A stretch of 50,000 bases of DNA from Cristatella mucedo (lineage: Eukaryota; Bryozoa; Phylactolaemata; Cristatellidae): positions 140,001 through 190,000 of the forward strand of contig WPIO01000175.1 of assembly GCA_009760855.2 (NCBI GenBank). The letters are read 5' to 3'. How positions within the stretch are numbered: position 1 is the stretch's first letter; each line of letters begins with the position of its first letter. The notes under the pieces were generated by a model. It had not been told where the DNA came from, did no database searches, and saw only the letters and a list, made by a program, of their open reading frames with translations. Of the stretch, positions 31,359 through 42,119 are shown piece by piece. A program made the translations under genes and the position numbers.

Positions 31359-32336
31359 TAATTTCTCTTGTGGTGCTATAACAACAAATGAGTACTAGTA
31401 ATTTTTTAGCGGCGCCAGGTCAAACTCACAGGCACAATCAAAATGCCGCTTCATATTCTATTGACACTGCAGAATGAAGAGTCATCAAAAATAGTCAGCT
31501 GAAATCTCTCAGAGAGTTAGCCTATAGAGTGCTGAACAAAGTGCCGTCTGACCATTCAAGTCTCTTGAGTGTTTTTAAGAGTGCATCGATTGATGACGCT
31601 TTCAAATGAGAAACGCGGTCAAAAGACAAAATTTACAAAAGAAAGAGACTGAAAAGAAGCCTCACCATGAAAGAGATTCGTTTTGTCAAAGCTCAGTGAA
31701 TGCTGCACTTGGGACAAGGTCAAAAGCAGAAAGAGACTAAAGGTACGATTCTAGCAATTGAAGACCAGCCCGTAGTTTGGAGTCCTCACTCGACAGTAGG
31801 CCGGGATCGATTAGCTAGCATGGGCTTAGCACTAGGGCTGCGGACACTCGGACCTACATTGCGACGCAGCTCTGAAATTCTCTGCGATTGTTCGCGAGCT
31901 AGTAATGAAGGTGAAAAAATCACTGATAAGTCTTTTCGGTAGAACGCTAAACGTGCAGCTCGCTGCAAAACATTCGCTATCTGCGAGGTGACTTTAAGCA
32001 GGGTATTACGCTCAAATGAGACTACCAGAAAAAACGCAAGCATAATGCTTAGATAACGACTCAGAAGCAGATTCGAAGACGCTAGCTAGCCAACTACTAC
32101 TACTTTTAGAAGCGCGTGCAGCAGCGGGTTCCACATCCGGACAGAGCTAGGGGGCGGAGCGAGTTGTAGCGGGCGCGCGACGAATGCACGTGGAGCTCAG
32201 AGCAATGGACGTGGCGAGCGACTGGTAGCACTGCGCAGCAGCAGCACTCGCTGATACGTGTGCAGCCTAGCGAAACTCGGCAGCAACTAAGAGCACGCGT
32301 CGACTTATATATATATAAGTGTATCTAGATAAAAAA
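31359..32336 (-). mobile_element. Element X copy 2, first part
   Basis: Starts with a SINE-1/LINE-A tail-like block (tttctcttgtggtgctataa). It then matches copy 4 (31395-31595), copy 1 right (31500-31675) and copy 1 left (31685-32330), all in reverse complement. At about 31680 it is uninterrupted where copy 1 holds a LINE-B. It includes the CpG-rich patch at 32105-32240 (agggggcggagcgagttgta). Confidence 0.82.
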
Positions 32337-32487
32337 CAATCCTAGCTGATTAAACAGCCTCTTTTTGTATAGCGACAGAAGAGCCTTTACGGCTATCACC
32401 ACCGCTTGCTGTGGCGATAAAGAATCGCCCACCGCAGGAATCAAACCACGACCTCGGGACCGAGGTCGTGAAGGCAACCGTCCATCT
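32337..32487 (-). mobile_element. SINE-3 copy inserted in element X
   Basis: Antisense SINE-3: 3' end (ctagctgattaaacagcctc), body (cgacagaagagcctttacgg; gcgataaagaatcgcccacc) and a B-box region with one base missing (ggaatcaaaccac). The A-box end is truncated. Copy 1 of element X lacks it at 13752-13760, so the SINE arrived after the copies separated, or was lost from copy 1. Confidence 0.82.
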
Positions 32488-32559
32488 GATTGCAATGATG
32501 GATTACAGGCGTTTAACGGCGGTAGTGACGTGCAAGAACTCTCATACAGATCAAAGCCT

Positions 32560-32658
<99 letters not shown>

Positions 32659-33287
32659 GACTGATTCGCTGAGACATCATATCAGTGCACCTGGCTAGAA
32701 TCAAGCATTGTTAGCTCGAAAAGCCCTGAGTAAGAACAACTTCCTTAATTTCACCCCATCCGTGGGAAATGCCATCGCTCCACCCTAAGTAAGTGTGATC
32801 AGGGCACCTGCCACCGCCAGGATTAGTTTCCGGAGTATTTGATTGGTTGCTAGTAATTGAAACATTTAGCATGCACCTGCTCCTGCTGCATTCTGATTTA
32901 CGCAAATGCCTCACCTTCGGCTCAGGCTTAAGGAATTGGCTGAGTTTGGCACCGCTCCACCAATTTACGGGTTCAAATTCCCGGGCGCCCGATGCATACC
33001 AGACTCTGGTTTTTCCCGACAAGGGATATCCCCCGACTTCCCGACTCAGCAATATTCTCCAACTTATGAGTTATTTCCGGAGTTCTTGTATTATTTTTTA
33101 TTTGAAAGGCATAAAGATTGGGTTACTTTTACCGGCTACGTTCAGTTGTGTGTGTTAGGGAGACTACCCGAATTTGCGGCTGCTTGAGCCACAGTAATAC
33201 AATGCACTCTGCCGCTCCAGCCCAATGAAGTCCGATCCGAAAAGTTGTCGCTGCGTGGATCAGTGTATTTGAACGGTTGATAATCAG

Positions 33288-33346
<59 letters not shown>
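32488..33346 (-). mobile_element. Element X copy 2, second part
   Basis: Continues the match with copy 1 (13752 down to 12834). It contains a pure (TA)n run at 32562-32654 and ends in (GA)n at about 33290-33346, the counterpart of the polypyrimidine tract at 12206-12833. Between them are the shared blocks cagtgcacctggctagaatc, gattggttgctagtaattga, aacatttagcatgcacctgc and gaagtccgatccgaaaagtt. Confidence 0.82.
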
Positions 33347-33348
<2 letters not shown>

Positions 33349-34394
33349 GGACATGTATCAAAGGCACTGGAGCGAGTCTTGGCAGAGCTGCTGAACTCAT
33401 GTATTGAAACTTCAAACCTTGCTAGTAAGTTCCCGTCTGGTTTTACAGCCAATTACTCCACCGAGTCATTTCAAGTGTACGTCGACCTGCTACTAGTTAG
33501 GAATCTAGACACGGGTAGAGTATTTCTGCTTGCTTTGCTCGATCTTTCGATGCTATCGATCCCCAAGTCCTTCTTAAGCGCCTCTCATTTCGCCTGAGGA
33601 ATTACTGGCATTACTGCATTACTGCCCATGGTTCAGGTCCTGTCTCAGTGGCAGACTCCGGAGTATTCATGTGAATGGACGAAGATGATCCGAGGAAATT
33701 CTGAAACATGGGTACCTCAGGGCCTCGTTCTTGGCCCTGTTTCTTTCACGGTTTATATGTTTTGTCTTGCCGGTGTGACTGCCAAACGAAATCTGGGCTT
33801 TCACTTCTATGCAGATGACACTCGGTCGTGCCTTTGCTTTCCTCCCTCCCAGCCCTCCAGCACATCGAAATCTATCTATCAACTCCCTTGCTGCATGTAT
33901 TGATGACATTCACATATGGATGGCAGCAAACTTTGTTAAGTTAAATGATGACAAAAACCAACTTTCTAATTATTCAAAAACCAAGTCGGCTCTGACAACA
34001 AATATCCTGGTGAATCTGCACGAAGTATAGGTTTCACGTTCCAAAATGACCTTGGGTTAGACGACCAAATCAGCTCCACAATCAAGTCTGCCGACGACAA
34101 TATAACATTGCTAAAATTCCGGCTTGTTTAGACATTGATGCCACATCTAAGTAAGTCCATGCATTTGTGACGTCCCATCTTGACTTCTGTAACTCACTCC
34201 TTGCTGATCTACCGGCCTGTGCAATCAGACGCTTACAGTTGGTGCAAAACTCTGTAGCTATGCTCGCCTGTCGTGAGCATTGCAGTTGCCACATTACACC
34301 ACTTCTCGATGACCTGCACTGGCTACCAGTCAAGTAACGCATCAACTTCAAGGTTGTGTCACTCACTTGAAGGTCCCTTCATTATTCGGCTTCA
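33347..34394 (+). mobile_element. LINE-A copy, RT part, no 3' end
   Basis: RT and following region with lesions: ELLNSCIETSNLASKFPSGF (frame 33277-33597), PQGLVLGPVSFTVYM and FHFYADDTRSCLCF (frame 33628-33903; YADD at 33808-33819), then LAACIDDIHIWMAANFVKLN (33809-34030). It continues to the LADLHWLPVK counterpart and stops at 34394, where an opposite-strand copy begins. Confidence 0.83.
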
Positions 34395-34885
34395 AAGTGT
34401 GGTTGGTGGCAGCATGCAACAGCCTCAGCACGCATAAGTATATAAAGAACGAATCACAGGGACCCACTAAAAGCTGTCATAAATAGGTGCGTTTTAATTT
34501 CTTTTTAAATATGGTCAAGTCGGGATGTCGTAACGCAAGTCGGGAGTGAGTTCCAGGCTTTGGGAGTACACGAACTACAGGCATGGTCTCCAAAGGATTT
34601 GAGGTTTGCGTACGAGGTATAGGTAAACGGTTAGATTCCGAAAAGCGGGTTTTAAGATGCTAAGCCTGGTAGGGAGTAGATCTGATGGGTAGGCTGGAGA
34701 AAGAATGAAGGTACCCTAAAAGTGAGCGGCAAAACTTTGAAGTAGATCCGTTGCTTGACTGGCAGCCACCGCAGCTCGGCGAGACGGATTTTGATGTGGC
34801 AACTTCGACACTCGTGACAGACAAGCCTAGTGGCTGAGTTTTGCATCAGCTGTAAGCGCCTGAGCGTGCCGGCAGACTACCTACA
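34395..34885 (-). mobile_element. LINE-A copy, C-terminal part and partial 3' UTR
   Basis: Antisense 3' UTR (cacgcataagtatataaaga; gaatcacagggacccactaa) and the C-terminal block (MQNSATRLVCHECRSCHIKI in frame 34652-34846). The hairpin and tail are absent. It abuts the preceding copy 3'-side to 3'-side, so it is an independent fragment and not a 5' inversion. Confidence 0.8.
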
Positions 34886-34889
34886 GCAT

Positions 34890-35525
34890 TTCGATGCAAA
34901 ATACCCCGAAATCGGCTTCTTAACGCTCCAATTGATTTTAAATGCATATTAAAAGGCATTCCGTTTAAAGTGCAACCACATAATTGTATACCAATTGCGC
35001 TTGTAAAATCTCGGCAATGCATGGCAATCTATGGCAATAACTCGGGTAGAAGCAGCAATCCGTAACAATCCGCGTCAATCCGACCATAAATTTGCTGAGC
35101 GAAGCTCCAGTTGTCATTGAATGCATTATTTCATGGTATTCAAAGTGAAACCATCGAGTTGTCAAGCTTTATTTGCCTTCCTACTCCTTATCATAAACGG
35201 CAATCGACCGCAATGGTTGGGCCAATATAGCAATCCGTGAAAATTCGGCCAGATTGGCTTCACAAAACTGAAACTCTTATTCCCATTAACATCTAACTGC
35301 GCGTGTGCAAAAATTACACCCACTATAAGTCAATGCATGGCAATCGACGGCAATGACCTACGGAAATAGGCTAGTTCTTAGTGGTCCGTTACAAATGGAC
35401 CGACAGTTGCTGAGAGAAGCTCCAACTTTTCTTGCGTTATGCAGCACACTGCATTAAAAGTGCAAAAACATCATTTTAAACATGCGTGAATGTACAGTCG
35501 AGGGCTAAGCTCGGCAATCAATGGC
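34890..35525. repeat. Degenerate tandem repeat rich in ggcaat
   Basis: Units of very roughly 140-180 bp marked by clusters of ggcaatc/ggcaatg near 35011, 35192, 35333 and 35511. Each cluster is followed by a block like ttgctgagcgaagctccag (35092) or ttgctgagagaagctccaac (35407). Monomers are strongly diverged. The array directly adjoins the satellite at 35526. Confidence 0.6.
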
Positions 35526-36220
35526 AATGGTCCGTCTTCCATCTCATTCCGTTTCAAGGCTTGAAATCGGCTGTTTGAATTTGTAATTATCATATATTTG
35601 GTGGGTAAACCGGGTACACTGGTTCCTATAAAGTGCAACAAAACCGCACCTTCAAGTCTCCTATTTTTGAAATGGTAGATGTATTTTAGACCAAAAATGC
35701 AGAGTAGGCTGGGCCAGTGGAGGTCATTGCTGGAACCCCATGCGAAATTCCCGAAATGTAGTTGGTAATCCCAGGACAGTGTTGCTATAACATGGAACCA
35801 AAACCGCAGTTCTGCTACGCCTCTCTCGGAAACGGTAATTGTATCGAAGTCCGAAAATAAATGAAGGCGCGTCGGCAACATAGCAGGCTAAAGCGTGCGA
35901 TCGGGCATATACTATGCTACGACATTTAATCTGTAAGAACGAAACACGGTTTTCTCAATTGTGTCGTCAAAAATGCAATACAGCTGTGCGACGCCTAACT
36001 TAGAGACAGCAGCTGTATCTCAGTTTAAATACGTCAGGAGACTGACTGGCCTAGGCCATGCCTTGTGAGCACCCTTGTGAACAGTATGCCATGAAATTAG
36101 AGAACCCGGGACACTGTTTTCTAATATTTGGAATCAAAACAAAGTTATCATACTGTATTTTGGAAATTTCAGCTATACTTCGGCATGAAAATGCAGGGAT
36201 ACTGGTTGACGCGGGCCGTT
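35526..36220 (+). repeat. Satellite-like array (about 165-bp unit), third array
   Basis: Monomers of the family seen at 5310-7045, here with landmarks tgaaatggtagatgtatttt (35668), cggaaacggtaattgtatcg (35825), agacagcagctgtatctcag (36001) and gaaatttcagctatacttcg (36160). Spacing is 157-176 bp. Companion blocks such as aaaccgcagttctgctacgc and gtaaaccgggtacactggtt match the other arrays. Confidence 0.7.
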
Positions 36221-37147
36221 ATAATAATAATAATGATAATACATTCGATATGGCACCCTCAGAGAACTCAATCCCTTTCTAGGCACTTTACATTTGATGC
36301 AAATGAAGCACAATTGAATCGTTAGCGATACCGTGTTCAATAAACAACAAGAATAACAAGGTTAGGGGTGATATTACAGTTTCAGAACGAAAGTATGCTT
36401 AGTTGCAGCATGCATAGTGTCAGCACACATCAGCATATATAGGAGGAATCATAGGGACCCACTAAACGTTGTGATAAATAGACGCTTTTTTAGTTTTTTT
36501 TAAATGTGGACAAGTCAGGAATTGTCGTAACGGAAGTCGGGAGTGAGTTTCAGGCTTTGGCAGCGTACGAACTAAAGAAACGATATCTAAAGGATTTGAT
36601 GTTCATACAAGGTATAGGGAAACGGTTAGATTCTAAAAAGCGGGTGGTACTATGCTTAGCCTAGTGGCTGAGTAGATCTGATATGTAGGCTGGAGCAAAA
36701 AATGCGTTGCTCGACCGGAGCCAGTGCAGGTCGGCGAGAAGTTGCGAAATATGGCGACTGTATGGTGACTGAGACAAAAAAAGTGCGACGCTCAAAACAC
36801 ACAAGCCTAGCTGCAGAGTTGTGAACCATCTCTAAGCGCCTGATTGCAAATGCCGGGAGACCAGCAAGCATTGAGTTACAGAAGTCAAGACGGGATGTCA
36901 CAAATGCTTAGATCAACTTAGATGTGGTATCCCTGTCTAAACTAACCCAAATTTTAGCATGGTCGTGTAGCTAGAAGTAGGCCGAGTTAACTGAGGAGCA
37001 GATTTGGTCGTCTAATGAAAGATTACTAGGGAACATGACACCTAGATTTCGTGCGTATCCAACAGGAGATATGCTGGCAGAGCCAATTTTGAGCTTTAGC
37101 CTTTCCAATTTCTGAACACGCTTGGTTTGCCCATAACAAATAAGTTA
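36221..37147 (-). mobile_element. LINE-A copy with tail, diverged
   Basis: Antisense tail (ATT)n, hairpin (ggcaccctcagagaactcaa ... ctaggcactttacatttgat), 3' UTR, C-terminal block (frame 36656-36901: MTSRLDFCNSMLAGLPAFAI), and the segment after YADD (caggagatatgctggcagag; ttggtttgcccataacaaat), where it is truncated. It inserted against the edge of the satellite array. Confidence 0.85.
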
Positions 37148-37533
37148 CTTCTACTCGCGCTCAAAATATAGAAATATCCATTACGAGCAAACATAAGGTG
37201 CTCGTTTGCATGTGCACTTCGTGTAACATCACACCACTACAAATCCTAATTACCTTCCTTATCCATCCAGGATTACACTCCAAAAACCTCTTCGTTGTCA
37301 CCTCCATGTTTATGGTCAAGCAATACATATACTTCAAAGCTCAAGGTGTCCGCTTGGGAGTCGCTATATTTGGCATGAAGATAACGATTCTCAGTACTTT
37401 GTCGGGACAGTAAAATACTTTTACCGATGCATCCGTGTTTATGACCCGACAAGCAGCAAGATCTGAACCCCATAGCACTACAGCTAAATGATACCGAAAG
37501 TTGGCTGAGGCAGAGTGCTGTTTGGCTTACATA
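37148..37533. other. Unassigned stretch
   Basis: Nothing recognised. An open frame at 37198-37413 has no motif. Confidence 0.4.
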
Positions 37534-37612
37534 TAATAATAATAATAATAATAATAAGGATACGTTTGATACAGTGCGATTAGAAAACTCAATCTCTAGG
37601 CTTTGTACAACT
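37534..37612 (-). mobile_element. LINE-A tail remnant
   Basis: Antisense (ATT)n run followed by a decayed hairpin (gatacagtgcgattagaaaa, then ctcaatctctaggctttgta). A tail-only insertion or the last remains of one. Confidence 0.65.
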
Positions 37613-38676
37613 TAAGTGTCCATGGCATCGTAGACAATCGCATTGTTACTCAAACTTATTAGCAGCCACATCAGCTGCAGTTATTCCATAATATTTTGTG
37701 ACAGATTGTATGCACGACTCCCTTGGCAAATCTGCCTTGTCCTTGCTTGCTTTTGTATGCATAGCCTTCAGCAGTAGTAAAGCTGAAAAGAAATTTAATG
37801 CTCGCATGGCCTTACACAAATGACACATTATTATTTATATCACAAACTGTGATTTAAAAAAATTATGTGTTTAAAATCAAACATTGTGGTAGTTTCTGTT
37901 AGTTAATTACACAACGAGGGGCACACTAGATTTGTTAATTAGTAAATTGCTTTTGGCTGTAGTCAGAAGACAGCTGCACATTCATGGTGAAATAGCACAC
38001 CGCCATATTCTCAAAGTTTATGGTCTTGCTGCATTCAGGTGCCATATCAACGGACGAGCACCAATTCAGAACGCAGCAACGAGCTTTAATTGGGGCGCAT
38101 TGTGGTGCATGTTGCTTTGATATTACTGGAATGTTTCGGTTGACATGTACTGCTTAGCACGGGAACAAGTGCTTGTTGCCTACATCGAAGTCACAGATGG
38201 GCTTCATCTGCATTTGAAAGATGAACCATATCCTAAAGAAAACAAGTGAACACAAAATACATGTACAGCTACGGCAACTATTTGACAGTACACTTACACT
38301 GTATATAATCTCACACACATGTGCGTGCACACACATAGATGTGAAAACAAACACACACACACACACACACACGTGGGCTCACATGCGAACACCAAAATAT
38401 TACATGCCCATTATGAAAAATAAATATGACGTGGCAGTTATAAAAAAAAATTTACAGCAGCTACCCTGTTGATTCTTGTAACCGTACTTTTAGCTGGAGG
38501 ATGAGCCAAGACGTACGTGGGTTTTTAACCGAATCGAGCGAGAACATTGCCTACCGCACCAATACTGGCCTGACAATGAGTGGACAGCACACATCGACCA
38601 GATAAGTTGGCTCAACATAACCCAACTGGTCGCTGAGTAATCTGTTGTACATCCCAAGCTGAACTACCGATACTAC
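37613..38676. other. Unassigned stretch with (AC)n
   Basis: The only certain feature is an (AC)n run at about 38348-38372. Short open frames carry no motif I recognise. If the candidate exon at 38677 is real, this could be its downstream intron. Confidence 0.4.
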
Positions 38677-38807
38677 AAACAATAGCTCATTTTGCATAAG
38701 ATCATATGCAGTGTAATATAAGCCAACGTCTGAAGCACATACAACGATCACGTTATTCGCATGCTCGCTGACTCTTGCCTTTAACTGAGAGGTAAAGGAT
38801 GAGATCA
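38677..38807 (-). CDS. Possible single exon, receptor ligand-binding-like (weak)
   Basis: The minus-strand open frame spans 38551-38808. The suggestive part reads SEHANNVIVVCASDVGLYYT and AYDLMQNELLFVV. The pattern VIVVCA...AYDLM...E.LF resembles the region of ANF-receptor-type extracellular domains, as in receptor guanylyl cyclases, where a strand VIVLC is followed by a helix and AYDLGM. A plausible acceptor (gtcttcag) precedes 38807 and a plausible donor (gtagta) follows 38677. The fragment is short and I find no neighbouring exon, so it may be chance or an exon remnant. Confidence 0.22.
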
Positions 38808-39039
38808 CTGAAGACCATTTAATAAACCAGATACCAAATTTCCGTGCAGCCTAACGTCAGCAGCAAAAATTAGCTCGGTGAGTCCCAGCTTGTGACAGGG
38901 GATACCACTGCTGCAACTCATTCACTGTTGGGAGAGAACTGGCTAAGAAGTACATGTCTGACAAGCGAGACACGAAATTCACAACCACCCAAAAGGATAA
39001 CATCAAGGGTTGCTTTTGAGAATTCACAAACGACAGTGT

Positions 39040-39598
39040 TCACACTGTCAGGTCTGAACTCGTGTTTCGTGAGTGTCGAAGTTGCCACATCACACCACTT
39101 CTCGCCGACCTGCACCGACTCACAATCAAGAAGCTGTCGACTTCAAGGTTCTGTCACTTACTTTTAGGTCCTTTCTTTCTGTGGCTCCAGCCTAGATATC
39201 AGAACTTCTCTCTTACCAGATGAAGAATCGTACAACCCACTGTTCAGACTCAAATCGTTTAGCCATACCTCGTACGAACCTAAAAACCGTCGAAGACCAT
39301 GCCTTAAGATTCTATGCTCCCAAAGCCTAGAACTCCCTACCGACGCATGTCACAATGTCCGCTGACGTGACGACATTTAAAAAGAAGCTAAAAATGCACC
39401 TGTTTATTAAAGCATTTTAATTGGTTGATCTTTTTGATTCGTCCTTCATGTGTATGCACCTGGTTAAACTGTGCCTGCTGCTTGCGGATGTTACCACCAA
39501 ACATTTGGTAACGCTTTCTGTACAGCATCAGTAAAATGCCAAGAAAGAAATTCAGTTCTCTAAGATTGCTATATAAATGTATTATTACTATTATTAAG
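39040..39598 (+). mobile_element. LINE-A copy with tail, diverged
   Basis: C-terminal block (gtgttcgtgag-like start; cacatcacaccacttctcgc; tatgctcccaaagcctagaa), a diverged 3' UTR and a recognisable tail (gccaagaaagaaattcagtt, then ctctaagattgctatataaa, ATT repeats). Its hairpin has lost most outer pairing. Divergence is higher than in the copies at 2487 or 47785. Confidence 0.8.
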
Positions 39599-39914
39599 TC
39601 TGCTCATAACTACACACAGACATATAAAATTATTAAAAGCATTAACTTACTAAAACGTGTACGTACTTCAGAATGCATGGCTTGTGTCTGCTCATGGTTT
39701 TGCTCATCGCTATGTTTGTGTGTACAAGTATACACATATATAAGCACACACCAACAGGAATATGCCAACAAAAGATGAAATGCCAACGTCTTTAGTGACA
39801 ACTACATGATTTATAGCCTGCGATTAGTTGGCGACATGCGTTCCTCGAGAATCAACACAAATCTTGAATGAAAGAAATTATTCCCACATTTAGAATAATT
39901 ACAGCAGCTAGCGA
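39599..39914. other. Unassigned stretch
   Basis: No recognised feature. Confidence 0.4.
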
Positions 39915-40087
39915 CAGTCGACTCCGCTTACATGAATACGCTCAGGCCGGCAAATGGCCATTCTTATAGGCGAAGTATTCTCAAATGTGGAGTGAGACTA
40001 TAGCTAGAGTAAATCTGGGGCACGGAAACGTTATTCTTATAAGCTGAGTTTTCCTATATCCGATATTCTTATAAGAAGAATCTACTA
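39915..40087. mobile_element. Short MITE-like element with terminal inverted repeats
   Basis: It begins cagtcgactccgcttacatg and ends ataagaagaatctacta. The reverse complement of the first 23 bases matches the last 23 at about 17-18 positions. Internal words attcttataa and ctgagttttcctata repeat the terminal theme. The start CAGTCGA... and AT-rich terminal repeats recall non-autonomous pogo/Tigger-type elements, but no TA target duplication is visible. A gcga occurs just before (39911-39914) and one base after (40089-40092) the element. Confidence 0.5.
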
Positions 40088-41963
40088 TGCGAACTGATAT
40101 GTACCTAGGCCCGTCACAAATTCCAAAATTCCTACATAAAACTTGATGACAGTGACAAGTATCCCAAAATTGTTTAAGAAACGGAATCTATAACAGAACT
40201 CACAGGACCGGCGCTGCTAAATCGACCAGACAACTACCGCTCTGCAAATTAGAACGCGGCAGAACAAACGTATATCTTAAAAAAGGCTCCTCCAAACACA
40301 ACTATTTAGTACATCGACGAGTATAAAAAAATTGAATGGGACGGCTCGCGAGCTCATTTCGATGCATACTGGCTCTGGCTGACAGCCCGGAAGTAGGAGC
40401 CCGTAGCAGTGCAAAGGTCAGACAGAAGGGTTTGCACGCGGATTCGGTTCGCCAAAATTAGCAAATATTATTGCTCATACAAATTTATGTTTATTATAGC
40501 TTACAATAATTAATATACATTTTAGTCATACCTGTACCCAAGCAATTCATTTCTGTGTAAACTCGACTTGTACTGCCGGGCTCGGCGACCTCAGTGGGTT
40601 GAAATCCGCGGTACGACACCTCTTCGGCAGTTATTCTTCCAATAGGACTCTCCCGATCGGTATTTCTAAATACATTGTCACATAATAAAATGTATCATCC
40701 TATTCTAATAAAGACAAGCGACATGGGTTTTGAGATATTAGTGTTGGTTGTCAGGCTATCAGGTGGTCCGCTAATTCCAGCACGCGTAACTACCGCAAAT
40801 ATAAACTTAAGTGTCGCGCTTTTAAGAAACCCTTCTTAACTTACTCAAGAATCGGTACACTACACTGCTCAGATGCAAGCTTTTCAGTGCCGAAGACCGT
40901 CTCTCTTGCGGTTTTGGGATGGTTCAACCGTCGGATGGTCCAACTGTTCGTTAGGGCAACTGTCAGTCAACCCTGATTAGACCTTTATGTGAACTTGGTC
41001 AGTGACCGGCTTCACCGTTTGTGTAGGCACACTGTAAGAAATGGGTGAAATAATCTTGCTGCCATCCTCTTGTGGAAGCGATACCTGGATCTGGCAAAGC
41101 TCCACAGCTGAAAATGGCCAAAAATGTCAGGGAGAATATTTGTATCGCCTAGATTTATGTTTGCAAGAACGTGCCCACATTAAGTAAAGACGTCACTCGA
41201 GTCAGAGTAGGTGGTCCCATTATGAGGGCGAGGTAGAGCAATTGCAGGCTGATTAACTTACTTCGCATTATAGAATAGTGACCAGGTTATGGTCTAGAGG
41301 AGTAGCTTAATTTTTAGGGTCACAAATTAAATTAAATTACAATTCAATTTTGCCAAGTGCTGAGGGGCTTGAAGTGCTGGGCTAAGTGGCTCAGCCACTC
41401 GGCCAGTCTCTCAGCCATATCAGCGAGAGGAAATAGTCTCCAATCTGCGACACGGTACCTAAAAAGAACTAGCGAAAAACTAATTGTAAAGTTGCCATTG
41501 AGATTCATGGTCTATATGCTTGCTTGCTTGTTGTCAAGATCGTGGTGTTTAGTGGATGACATTATTTCGGTTTACATGTCTGTGTAGCAACCATGTAGCC
41601 ATAGTTGATTGATGAAGCCTTAACAAGTACTGCAAGGACAAGCGGCAGACGTTGAGACCCGACTTTCTGCCGGCTTTGACTAGCTGTGCATGCAAGTCGT
41701 TCATTCCTCTTTGCCAACCACGAGGTTCGTCTCGCTGTTGTTTATTTATAGGTTGAGGCGAAGTGTTGTGGCAGTTCACTAAGGGCTCGGTCTGAAGCTC
41801 AAGCAGAAGGACAAAGTACTAAAATTAGCTGAAGCAGACAGCCTAGACGTCAACATACTACAGGTTGTCCGACTCACGTGACACAAAGCCTTCCGACAGG
41901 ATCGTGAAATTGTATGACGCAATTGAGGACTCGAATAGAAATCAAAAAAACAAGCCTGGCATG
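40088..41963. other. Unassigned stretch
   Basis: About 1.9 kb without recognised genes or repeats. A B-box-like word (gggttgaaatcc) near 40599 is isolated. This is the longest interval free of recognisable LINE sequence apart from the MITE-like element beside it, and a candidate for unique or regulatory DNA. Confidence 0.4.
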
Positions 41964-42091
41964 TTTGGTGGTATTTGCACCTTCAGACGTCTGCCTGTGG
42001 AACTGTCCTTCGCTAAATTCATCATACTTTGGTGGTATTTGCATCTTCAGACGTCTGCGTGTGGAACTGTCCTTCGCTAAATTCATCATAC
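41964..42091. repeat. 64-bp tandem duplication, two copies
   Basis: tttggtggtatttgcac begins at 41964 and again at 42028. The 64-bp copies differ at only two positions, so the duplication is recent compared with surrounding decay. Confidence 0.93.
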
Positions 42092-42119
42092 ATTGACCTT
42101 ATAACATCGCTACATAGGT

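Noticed and set aside
33347-34885. A single LINE-A with an inversion
   Set aside because: The two opposed pieces overlap in LINE coordinates and meet by their 3' sides, which does not fit twin priming; they are better read as two insertions.
37646-37828. Small membrane protein on the minus strand (MCHLCKAMRALNFFSALLLL)
   Set aside because: A 60-codon frame with one hydrophobic stretch and no supporting splice, homology or context; indistinguishable from chance.
40575-40640. Additional tRNA-derived SINE
   Set aside because: Only a B-box-like gggttgaaatcc is visible; there is no A box and no matching second copy in the window.
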